Shown here piece by piece: positions 33,510 to 40,484 of a DNA stretch of 64,000 nucleotides (its first letter is position 1; every line of letters begins with the position of its first letter). The stretch spans positions 1 to 64,000 of the forward strand of contig NZ_AQQU01000011.1 in the NCBI RefSeq assembly GCF_002210105.1. The letters run 5' to 3'. The notes beneath the pieces are model-generated. The model saw nothing but the letters and a program-made list of their open reading frames with translations. It had not been told where the DNA came from and did not search any database. The position numbers and the translations under genes were made by a program. Origin of the DNA: Oceanicola sp. 22II-s10i. Lineage in GTDB: Bacteria > Pseudomonadota > Alphaproteobacteria > Rhodobacterales > Rhodobacteraceae.

Positions 33510-33600
33510 GCCGTGAATTCCCTCGATCCGTCAGGTTGCGCAAGTAACGCCCGGCGCGACTTTGTGGCAGGCTATGCGTCCCTAGCGTTCTCTCATCGCG

Positions 33601-33613
33601 ATTCGAAACGAAT
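33601..33613. repeat. Inverted repeat ATTCG-AAA-CGAAT
   Basis: Perfect 5-bp arms with a 3-bp spacer, about 380 nt upstream of repA. It could bind RepA or RepB or be unrelated. Confidence 0.3.
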
Positions 33614-33970
33614 GGTAACTGGGTGATGCGAATAGGCCTACCGCCGCGGTTTCGCGTTCCAAGCCCGGCCCGCCAAACGGGAATACCCACGCCGATGACG
33701 CTACGGGATGGCCGGCAGATATATTTATTTGGTCGCGGTCGGATGGCTGAACATCGACAAGACCGAGGGGCTGCGCGCCAAGGTCGTAGAGTCCCGTGGC
33801 ACGAGGTACAATATCCTGCGGGGGGCCCGAAATCAGCCTTGTTTGGGTCTGGTTACGGCCAGCCTCTCGCGGCACGACGATACCGGACTCACTGATCTGG
33901 CCAGTCTTGCAGGCGTCCGGTTCAACCTCGGCATCAAGGGATTGATCACGGAGTGGACAGGCTGCGTAGC

Positions 33971-34131
33971 GACATGCCCGACGTCTCGGTCGTGGTCGTG
34001 CCCGACTGCATCCCGACGTGGCCATCTACCTGCTCGCGATCTATCCGCAGCCGATCACGCCGTTCCTCGCGCTGGCGATCCTGACCGGAACGCATATCAT
34101 GGGCCGCATCCGGAGGAGGGCAATGGCATGA
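33971..34131 (+). pseudogene. 3' remnant of a membrane-protein gene coupled to atuA
   Basis: A frame ending in TGA at 34129-34131 overlaps the atuA start (ATGA). Its last 38 codons (from 34015) encode a hydrophobic segment, DVAIYLLAIYPQPITPFLAL, plus a basic tail GRIRRRAMA, as expected for the last transmembrane helix of a transporter. Just upstream (33971-34012), in the +1-shifted frame, VSVVVVPDC continues the protein-like character, so a frameshift seems to break it. I cannot name the family. Confidence 0.35.
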
Positions 34132-35468
34132 TCGTGCGCATCGGGGCAGGGGCGGGGTTTCAGGGCGACCGGATCGGACCGGCGGTCGATCTGGCCGAGC
34201 GCGGAGCGCTCGATTACCTCGTCTTCGAATGTCTTGGCGAACGGACCATCGCATTGGCGCAGCAGGCGCGGATGGCCGACCCTACGGGCGGATTCGACCC
34301 GATGCTGGAGCGTCGGATGCGCGCGGTGCTGCGGGCCTGCGTGCGGAACGGAACGCGGATCGTCACGAACATGGGCGCGGCGAACCCGGAGGCGGCTGCC
34401 GCCCGCACCCGCGCCGTTGCGCGCGAGCTCGGGCTGGCCGGGCTGAAGGTCGCCGCAGTCACTGGTGACGACGTGCTGGGGCGGATCGGCGGCTATGTGC
34501 TGGACGAGACGGGGGCGCCTGCCGGTGACCTGGGCGAGCGGCTGGTTTCGGCCAATGCATATACCGGCATCTCCGGCGTCGTCGCGGCGCTCGACGCGGG
34601 CGCGGATGTGGTGATCTGCGGCCGGGCCTCGGATCCGACACTGTTCCTCGCTCCGCTGGTTCATGAGTTCGGCTGGGCGCGGGACGACTGGACCCGGCTT
34701 GGGCGTGGGACACTGGTCGGGCACCTTCTGGAATGCGCGGCCCAGGTGACGGGCGGCTACTTCGCCGATCCCGGCGTCAAGGACGTGCCGTATCTGGCGG
34801 GCATCGGCTATCCGCTCGCCGAGGTGTCCGAGGATGGGAACGCCGTTATCACCAAACTGCCCGGCACCGGCGGACAGGTCACGCGGGCGACCTGCATCGA
34901 GCAGTTGCTCTACGAAATCCACGATCCCGCCCGTTACCTGCAACCCGATGTGGTGGCCGATTTCTCGGGTGTCGAATTCCGCGAGATCGGCCCGGACCGT
35001 GTGGCCGTATCCGGGGCCAGTGGCGCGCCGTCGACGGGGATGCTCAAGGTCTCGGTCGGCTACCGTGATGGCTGGATCGGCGAGGGCCAGATTTCCTACG
35101 CAGGCGCCAACTGCGTCGCGCGGGGCCGGCTGGCGGTGGAGCTGGTCCGGGCGCGGCTGGAACCGCGCGCATCGGCCATGGATGAGACGCGCGGCGAACT
35201 GGTCGGCGTGAATTCTGTCTGGAGCGGCGGGGCAGGGGGGCCGCAGACCGCGGAGGTGCGGATGCGCTTTGCCGCCCGGTGCCGCGATCTGGACACCGCC
35301 CGGTTGATCGGGGAGGAGGTCGAGGGTCTCTACCTCACCGGCCCCGCGGGCGGCGGCGGGGTCACGAAACAGGTGCGCGAGGTGCTGGCCATCGCATCCA
35401 CGCTGGTGCCCGCGACCGAGGTTACAACGCGCGTTCACATGGAGGAGGTGCGAGTTGAGGTTGCATGA
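34128..35468 (+). CDS. AtuA family protein (acyclic terpene utilisation / DUF1446)
   Basis: 446 residues from the ATG at 34128, with GGAGGAGGG 7 nt upstream; the frame is open from 33708 but that part is not AtuA-like. The family start RIGAGAGFQGDRIGPAVDLAERG is followed by TNMGAANPEAAAA, VSANAYTGISGVVAALDAGADVVICGRASD, FHE-like LVHEFGWARDDW and AGGPQTAEVRMRF. AtuA proteins are associated with citronellol/geraniol-type branched-chain degradation, but their chemistry remains poorly defined. It overlaps the small partner gene, and MaoC lies downstream. Confidence 0.87.
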   Translation: MIVRIGAGAGFQGDRIGPAVDLAERGALDYLVFECLGERTIALAQQARMADPTGGFDPMLERRMRAVLRACVRNGTRIVTNMGAANPEAAAARTRAVARELGLAGLKVAAVTGDDVLGRIGGYVLDETGAPAGDLGERLVSANAYTGISGVVAALDAGADVVICGRASDPTLFLAPLVHEFGWARDDWTRLGRGTLVGHLLECAAQVTGGYFADPGVKDVPYLAGIGYPLAEVSEDGNAVITKLPGTGGQVTRATCIEQLLYEIHDPARYLQPDVVADFSGVEFREIGPDRVAVSGASGAPSTGMLKVSVGYRDGWIGEGQISYAGANCVARGRLAVELVRARLEPRASAMDETRGELVGVNSVWSGGAGGPQTAEVRMRFAARCRDLDTARLIGEEVEGLYLTGPAGGGGVTKQVREVLAIASTLVPATEVTTRVHMEEVRVEVA

Positions 35469-35766
35469 CATTGCCCACGCGAGGACCGGGGACAAGGGCG
35501 ACACCTCGAACATCTCGCTGATCGCCTATGATCCGGCGGACTGGCCCGCGCTGCGCGACCGGATCACGCCGCAGCGCGTGGCGGCGCATTTCGGCACATT
35601 CCCGGCCGAAGCGATGACCCGTTACGAGCTGCCGCAGTTGCAGGCGCTGAACTTCGTCATCCGCGGGGCGCTGGCGGGCGGGGTGACACGGTCGCTGGCC
35701 CTCGATGCGCATGGCAAATGCCTGGCCTCGGTGCTGCTGGAGATGGAGTTGCCTGCGGAGGATTGA
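35455..35766 (+). CDS. AtuA-related small protein (AtuA C-terminal-like domain)
   Basis: 103 residues from a TTG at 35455, chosen because GGAGGAGGT lies 5 nt upstream and no ATG or GTG gives the full domain. RLHDIAHARTGDKGDTSNIS is the recognised start of the ferredoxin-like domain that is fused to AtuA in some bacteria and separate in others. It overlaps the end of the AtuA gene by 14 nt, so the two subunits are probably made in equal amounts and form one enzyme. Confidence 0.85.
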   Translation: MRLHDIAHARTGDKGDTSNISLIAYDPADWPALRDRITPQRVAAHFGTFPAEAMTRYELPQLQALNFVIRGALAGGVTRSLALDAHGKCLASVLLEMELPAED

Positions 35767-35871
35767 GAGCGCCGCCTTCGGGTCCTCATATGCGGTTGCG
35801 ACTTGAAACTCCCCCGTCCCTGCGGAAGCTGGGGTCGCGAGCAATCCGTGACTTTGCCGGGGGAAAACACC

Positions 35872-36375
35872 ATGTCCGACGCCGACCAGACCTTTGACGT
35901 GTTGAGGGATCACCGCTTCGGCCCCAGCCGATACCTCGAAGATTTCGAGCTGGGCGAAGAGTTCTACATCCCCTCCCGCACCATGACGTCGGCCTTGTTC
36001 GCGGCGTTCCAGCTTGCGTCCGGCGACAATGATCCTATCCACTACGACGTTGAATACTGCAAGGCGCGCGGACACAGGTCGCTGCTTGCCCACGGGATGC
36101 AGGTCCTGATCCAGACGGCGGCAGGGGCGGGTGTGTTTCCGCATCAGGTCGCCGACTCGCTGGTCGCCCTGATCGAGATCACGGGACGCCCGTTGAAACC
36201 GGTTTACATGGGCGACACGCTCTATCCGCGCCTCCGGATCACCGAGATCACGCCGCAGACCACCACGGGCGTCATCGTGTGTTCCGAGGTCTTCAACCAG
36301 GATTCCGTCAAGGTGTTCGACGGCACGCATCGGTATCTCATCCGCAAGCGACCGTCCGCCACGCGGGCGGTCTAG
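35872..36375 (+). CDS. MaoC-like (R)-enoyl-CoA hydratase/dehydratase
   Basis: 167 residues from the ATG at 35872. Hotdog fold with the hydratase-2 motif ASGDNDPIHYDVEYCKARGHRSLLAHGM, containing the Asp and His catalytic pair. The FELGEEFYIPSRTMT strand is typical of the MaoC family. It would hydrate or dehydrate an enoyl- or mesaconyl-type CoA ester of the substrate handled by the AtuA pair. The 105 nt after the small AtuA partner contain no clear terminator, so co-transcription is likely. Confidence 0.88.
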   Translation: MSDADQTFDVLRDHRFGPSRYLEDFELGEEFYIPSRTMTSALFAAFQLASGDNDPIHYDVEYCKARGHRSLLAHGMQVLIQTAAGAGVFPHQVADSLVALIEITGRPLKPVYMGDTLYPRLRITEITPQTTTGVIVCSEVFNQDSVKVFDGTHRYLIRKRPSATRAV

Positions 36376-36398
36376 CGGGCGGCGCGTCCGCCGCCCGC
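36375..36398. terminator. Perfect 10-bp GC hairpin between convergent genes
   Basis: GCGGGCGGCG (36375-36384), loop CGTC, CGCCGCCCGC (36389-36398). It begins in the MaoC stop codon and faces the convergent FAD dehydrogenase gene. No T-run, so it is at best an imperfect bidirectional terminator. Confidence 0.55.
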
Positions 36399-36479
36399 GT
36401 TCGGCAACCGGGGCGCCCCACGCGATGTGCGAGATCATGATACCCTGTCCCTGAGACAAGCATTCACGAAACGTGTGGC

Positions 36480-37910
36480 TCAAGTCGCCGGAAACACCTT
36501 GCCGGGATTCATCAGCCCCTTGGGATCCAGCGCCTTCTTGATCGCCTGCGCCATCGCGTATTGCGGCCCCGGCAGATACGTCTCCAGTTGCCCTGTCTTG
36601 GCCTGTCCGACGCCGTGTTCCGCACTGAACGATCCGTTGAACCGGGCGGTGATATCGTAGAGCCGCGCGTCGAGCGCGGGGACGTGCCCGGCGAATTCCT
36701 CCTGCGACATGCCGTCCGGCGGGGCCATGTGATAGTGCAGATTGCCGTCGCCCATGTGCCCCATGACATAGGGCACCACGCCGGGCAGCAATTCGTCCAG
36801 TTCGCTGTCACAGGCGCGGACGAAATCCGGTATCTCGGAGACCGGGACCGAAACGTCATGCCGCACGACCGCGCCGCGCTGAACGCCAGCCGCGACGATG
36901 GCCTCGCGGTAGCGCCACAGGTTCGCGCGCTGCGCTTCGGAGGTGGCGAGGATCGCGTCGGTGATCGCGCCGTCCTCCAGCGCCTCGGCCAGCAGGGCTT
37001 CCATGGTGGGGCCCAGATCGTGGTCGGCGCGCGGATCGCTCAGTTCCAGCAGCACGGTCCAGTCGGGCAGGGGATCGAACGGCCGCCGGATGTCCGGGAT
37101 CAGCTCTTCGGCCGTGGCGAGCGTGATGCCCGACATCACCTCGAAGCCGCAGACCGAGGATGCGGCGTGGTTGCGGGCGATCGACAGTAGCTTCAGCGCG
37201 CCGTCCAGATCGTCGAGCGAACACAGCGCCGTCGCGTGCACCTTGGGCGCGGGGAACAGCCGCAGCACCGCGCCCGTGATCACGCCAAGCGTCCCCTCGC
37301 TGCCGATGAACATCTGCTTGAGGTCATAGCCCCGGTTGTCCTTCACCAGCCGCCGCATCCCGTCCCATACGGTGCCGTCTGCCAGCACGACCTCCAGCCC
37401 CAGCACCAGCGCGCGGGTGTTGCCGTACTGGATGACGTTCAGCCCGCCCGCATTGGTGGCGATGTTGCCGCCGATCATGCAGGACCCTTCGGCCCCGAGG
37501 CTGAGCGGGAACAGCCGGTCCGCTTCTTCCGCCGCGTTCTGGATGTCGGCGAGGACGCAGCCGGCGTCGACCGAGATCGTGAAATCCGACGCGTCCACGG
37601 ACCGGATCCGGTTCATCCGCCGCAGCGAGATCACGACCTGGTCGCCGCTGGCATCCGGCGTCGCCGCACCGACGCGGTTGGTGTTGCCGCCCTGCGGGAC
37701 AATCGCGATCCCGTGCTCGGAACACAGACGCACGATCTGCGACACCTCTTCGGTGGTCGCGGGTTCGCAGAAGGCGAGGCACGCGCCGGTGTAGCGTCCC
37801 AGTGAATCGGTCAGGCGCGGCGCAAGCCAGTCCGGGTCGGAGGGCATGCTCCGATCCGGAAGGGCCTGACGCAGTGCGTCGAGAAAGGCGCGGTGGTCAT
37901 GGTTTGTCAT
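36480..37910 (-). CDS. FAD-linked oxidase / D-2-hydroxyacid dehydrogenase (GlcD-like)
   Basis: 476 residues. The PCMH-type FAD domain has IVPQGGNTNRVGAA, LGAEGSCMIGGNIATNAGG and DNRGYDLKQMFIGSEGTLGVIT (residues about 70-215). The C-terminal FAD-oxidase domain has VMGHMGDGNLHYH, FSAEHGVGQAKTG and DPKGLMNPGKVFP. Such enzymes oxidise D-lactate, glycolate, D-2-hydroxyglutarate or, in some roseobacters, sulfolactate, passing electrons to quinone or cytochrome. It faces away from the LysR gene and lies 10 nt after a damaged small gene. The two-subunit decarboxylase gene beyond LysR would accept a 2-oxo acid of this kind. Confidence 0.88.
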   Translation of the reverse strand: MTNHDHRAFLDALRQALPDRSMPSDPDWLAPRLTDSLGRYTGACLAFCEPATTEEVSQIVRLCSEHGIAIVPQGGNTNRVGAATPDASGDQVVISLRRMNRIRSVDASDFTISVDAGCVLADIQNAAEEADRLFPLSLGAEGSCMIGGNIATNAGGLNVIQYGNTRALVLGLEVVLADGTVWDGMRRLVKDNRGYDLKQMFIGSEGTLGVITGAVLRLFPAPKVHATALCSLDDLDGALKLLSIARNHAASSVCGFEVMSGITLATAEELIPDIRRPFDPLPDWTVLLELSDPRADHDLGPTMEALLAEALEDGAITDAILATSEAQRANLWRYREAIVAAGVQRGAVVRHDVSVPVSEIPDFVRACDSELDELLPGVVPYVMGHMGDGNLHYHMAPPDGMSQEEFAGHVPALDARLYDITARFNGSFSAEHGVGQAKTGQLETYLPGPQYAMAQAIKKALDPKGLMNPGKVFPAT

Positions 37911-37920
37911 GCTGGCGGTA

Positions 37921-38168
37921 TTACTCCACTTCCTGCGTGCCGTCAGGCCGTTTGTAGGTGTCGAGTTTGCGGCCTTCGACCCCGCCGCGCCCGATCACAT
38001 TGAGGTTCTTTATGCGGTACACGGGCCGGATCGCGTCCGCGAATGCGACGTTGAAACGCTTGAGCTCATCAAACCGTGCGATGCGGGTCACTTCCTTCAC
38101 ATCGATGGACACATCGGGCGATACGTGCTTTTGAGCCGCGACTTCGTCCGTGGTCTTTGCTTCGGCAT
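37921..38168 (-). pseudogene. Small gene with an apparent 1-nt frameshift, upstream of the FAD dehydrogenase
   Basis: A strong ribosome site GAGGAGGAAAAC precedes an ATG at 38168, but that frame stops after 23 codons. One frame over, a protein-like sequence of about 80 residues begins at once (EAKTTDEVAAQKHVSPDVS, then DELKRFNVAFADAIRPVYRI, ending RPDGTQEVE) and stops 10 nt before the dehydrogenase start. Insertion of a single base after the ATG would join them. A GTG at 38112 could still give a 63-residue product. It would be the first gene of the operon divergent from LysR. I do not recognise the family. Confidence 0.45.
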
Positions 38169-38295
38169 GTTTTCCTCCTCATGGGCCTCTTGCCGAGGGC
38201 GGCGCGCTTGTTCCGGACACCGGGATCATATGCATTGGAGGGCAATCGAAAAAATCCAACTTGACGCTGGCAGCTATGCCGGAATTGTATCTCTT

Positions 38296-39222
38296 ATGGA
38301 TCTCCGCCAGCTCAGAACTTTCGTGCAGGTCGCCGAGTACGGTTCGCTCAGCCGGGCGGCGGATACGCTGCATATCGCGCAGCCCGCGCTGAGCCGTCAG
38401 ATCCGGATGCTCGAAGAGGAACTGCAGGTGGCGCTGTTCACCCGGCACGGCCGGGGGATGACCCTGACCGATGCCGGCGCGTTGCTGCATGAACGCGCGA
38501 TCGGCATCCTGAATCAGGTCGACATCACGCGGGCCGAGGTCACATCGCGGGACGGCGCGGTGACGGGACGGGTCGCATTCGGCGTGCCGCCGACGGTCGG
38601 GGACATTCTCGGGGCGCGACTGGTCCGCCGGTTCACGCGGCGCTATCCGGACGTGACGATGCGGATCGTGCCGGCCTTCAGCGGCTATCTGCTGAACTGG
38701 CTGCACAGCGGGCATCTGGACGCGGCGGTGATGTACGATCCCGGCCGCCCGGTGAACCTCGTGACCGAGCCGTTGCTGAGCGAGGACCTGTTCCTGGTCG
38801 CGCATGCCGACGATCCGCTGTCGTTTCGCGAGATACCGTTCCGGGAGCTTGCCAAGCTGCGGCTCGTGTTGCCGGGCCCGTCACACGGGCTGCGGCAGCT
38901 GATCGAGGTGGAGGCAGGCCGGCTGGGGATCCGGCTGAACATCCAGGTCGAGGCGGATGCCCTGCAGACACTCCGAGACCTCGTGCGGCACAGGGTCGGC
39001 TACGCGATCCTGCCGCGCGCCTCGGTGCACGAATACGTTCTGGCCGGCGAACTGCGCACGCACCCCGTCGTCGCGCCGACCCTGTCGCGGCGTCTCGTGA
39101 TCGCCACGCCGCTCGGGGTTTCGATGTCGAACGCGACCCGCAGCTTCCTCGACGAGCTGAAGCTGGAAGTGGGCGAGATGTTCCGCAATCAGGAGTGGGT
39201 TGGGGAGTTCCTGGCCGGGTAG
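38296..39222 (+). CDS. LysR-family transcriptional regulator
   Basis: 308 residues from the ATG at 38296. The N-terminal HTH is MDLRQLRTFVQVAEYGSLSRAAD..IAQPALSRQIRMLEEEL, close to the CbbR/GltC-like branch, followed by a periplasmic-binding-like effector domain with VAFGVPPTVGDILG and VGYAILPRASV. It is divergent from the damaged small gene and the FAD dehydrogenase gene, and is followed after 111 nt by the two decarboxylase subunit genes, so it is well placed to control both sides. No ribosome site is obvious. Confidence 0.87.
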   Translation: MDLRQLRTFVQVAEYGSLSRAADTLHIAQPALSRQIRMLEEELQVALFTRHGRGMTLTDAGALLHERAIGILNQVDITRAEVTSRDGAVTGRVAFGVPPTVGDILGARLVRRFTRRYPDVTMRIVPAFSGYLLNWLHSGHLDAAVMYDPGRPVNLVTEPLLSEDLFLVAHADDPLSFREIPFRELAKLRLVLPGPSHGLRQLIEVEAGRLGIRLNIQVEADALQTLRDLVRHRVGYAILPRASVHEYVLAGELRTHPVVAPTLSRRLVIATPLGVSMSNATRSFLDELKLEVGEMFRNQEWVGEFLAG

Positions 39223-39333
39223 ATCCTCGCCGAGGTATTCACATCCGGTATATCTGGTCGAGATAAATGGAAGCGGATTGAATTGCTTGCCCGCGATATA
39301 AGGCCCCCGAGACACACAGTCAGAGGATCAGAC

Positions 39334-39873
39334 GTGACAGAGAAATCCCGGACCGGTGCTCCGGTCGCCGAGGCGTGGCCGGACGCCATTTACGATGCCC
39401 TGCGCGCGGCGGGCGTGACCCATATGTCCTTCGTGCCGGATGCGGGTCATACCCGCCTGATCCGGCGTCTGCAGGACGACCCTGAGGTCACGGTCAACGT
39501 CCTGACGACCGAAGAGGAAGGCATCGCCATCGCCGCCGGCACGTGGCTGGGCGGGGCGCGCAGCGTGGTGCTGATGCAGTCCTCGGGCGTAGGCAACTGC
39601 ATCAACATGCTGTCGCTGCCGGTGCAGGCGCGGATGCCCCTGCTGATGCTGGTCACGATGCGTGGCGAATGGGCCGAGTTCAATCCGTGGCAGGTGCCGA
39701 TGTCACAGGCGACCGAAGCCTCACTGAAGGCGATCGGGGTCACGGTCCTGCGCGCCGACAGCGCCGAGGATCTGGTCGAGACGGTGGAGCAGGCCGCCGC
39801 GATGGCCTTCGATTCCGACCAGCAGATCGCGGTTCTGATCGGGCAGCGACTGCTCGGGAAAAAGAAGTGGTGA
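39334..39873 (+). CDS. comD: Thiamine-diphosphate decarboxylase, alpha subunit (sulfopyruvate/phosphonopyruvate decarboxylase-like)
   Basis: 179 residues from the GTG at 39334, preceded by CAGAGGATCA; the in-frame start at 39283 lacks one. This is the PYR-domain half of a split ThDP enzyme: FVPDAGHTRLIRRL, the catalytic Glu in TTEEEGIAIAAGTWLGG, and MQSSGVGNCINMLS, as in ComD of sulfopyruvate decarboxylase. The beta subunit gene overlaps or follows by a few bases. The substrate is a 2-oxo acid; sulfopyruvate is suggested by the GlcD-like dehydrogenase nearby but not proven. The symbol is by similarity. Confidence 0.75.
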   Translation: MTEKSRTGAPVAEAWPDAIYDALRAAGVTHMSFVPDAGHTRLIRRLQDDPEVTVNVLTTEEEGIAIAAGTWLGGARSVVLMQSSGVGNCINMLSLPVQARMPLLMLVTMRGEWAEFNPWQVPMSQATEASLKAIGVTVLRADSAEDLVETVEQAAAMAFDSDQQIAVLIGQRLLGKKKW

Positions 39874-39878
39874 ACGAC

Positions 39879-40448
39879 ATGGCTCAGACATTGCAACGCC
39901 GCGAGGCCGTCAGCCGGATTCTCGCCCTGCGCCCGGACGCGCTGGTGGTCACGGGGCTCGGCTCTCCGACCTATGACGTCCATGCCGCCGGGGACAGGGA
40001 TGGCAATTATTACTTGTGGGGTGCCATGGGCGGGGCCGCCCTGGTCGGGCTCGGGCTGGCGCAGGCGCAGCCTGACCGGCAGGTGGTCGTCATCACCGGC
40101 GACGGTGAACAGCTGATGGCCATGGGGGCGCTGGCGACCATCGGGGTCGCGAAACCCGGCAATCTGGAACTCTTCGTCCTGGACAACGAGCACTACGCGG
40201 AAACTGGGATGCAGGGCAGCCACACGGGGCAGGGGGTCGACCTGGCGCTTGTGGCCGGGGGCTGCGGTTTCGGCTCTGCCGTTCAGGTCGGCGACATGGC
40301 CGGGCTGGAAGGGGCGATCGGCACCAATGAAGCAGGTCCCAAGCTGGTCGTTCTGAAGATCGCGCAGGACACGCCGCCCCGGTCGCTGCCCTCGCGGGAC
40401 GCGGTTTATATCAAGAACCGCTTCCGCGCGCACCTCGGACTGGTCTGA
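39879..40448 (+). CDS. comE: Thiamine-diphosphate decarboxylase, beta subunit (sulfopyruvate decarboxylase-like)
   Basis: 189 residues from the ATG at 39879; a GTG at 39870 that overlaps the alpha stop (GTGA) is an equally possible start. This is the PP-domain half with the ThDP/Mg motif ITGDGEQLMAMGALATIG (GDG), closed by LDNEHY about 27 residues later. YLWGAMGGAALVGLGLAQA matches ComE-type subunits. Together with the alpha subunit it decarboxylates a 2-oxo acid to an aldehyde, for example sulfopyruvate to sulfoacetaldehyde. No xsc or cysteate lyase gene is in the window. Confidence 0.77.
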   Translation: MAQTLQRREAVSRILALRPDALVVTGLGSPTYDVHAAGDRDGNYYLWGAMGGAALVGLGLAQAQPDRQVVVITGDGEQLMAMGALATIGVAKPGNLELFVLDNEHYAETGMQGSHTGQGVDLALVAGGCGFGSAVQVGDMAGLEGAIGTNEAGPKLVVLKIAQDTPPRSLPSRDAVYIKNRFRAHLGLV

Positions 40449-40459
40449 CCGCGCCGACA

Positions 40460-40484
40460 CCGGGGGGCTGAGCTAGCCCTCCGG
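40460..40484. terminator. Hairpin between convergent comE-like and MFS genes
   Basis: CCGGGGGGCT (40460-40469), loop GAGCT, AGCCCTCCGG (40475-40484), one mismatch. It includes the MFS stop codon. No T-run. Confidence 0.45.

Larger units (their letters stand above)
33227..34014. other. Non-coding region upstream of repA
   Basis: About 0.8 kb without a gene I can support. It holds an AT-rich stretch (33455-33476), two DnaA-box-like sequences (33489-33509), an ATTCG-AAA-CGAAT inverted repeat (33601-33613) and a TAGGCCTA palindrome near 33633. Open frames run through 33623-34127 on both strands but have no ribosome site and no family I recognise. The repA promoter should lie near 33230-33480. 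Confidence 0.6.

Noticed and set aside
33708-34127. N-terminal 140-codon extension of the atuA frame
   Set aside because: It does not resemble AtuA, lacks a ribosome site, and the strong GGAGGAGGG before 34128 marks the real start.
36375-36398. CRISPR or integron-like repeat
   Set aside because: A single GC-rich hairpin between convergent genes with no repeats or spacers nearby; it is terminator-like.
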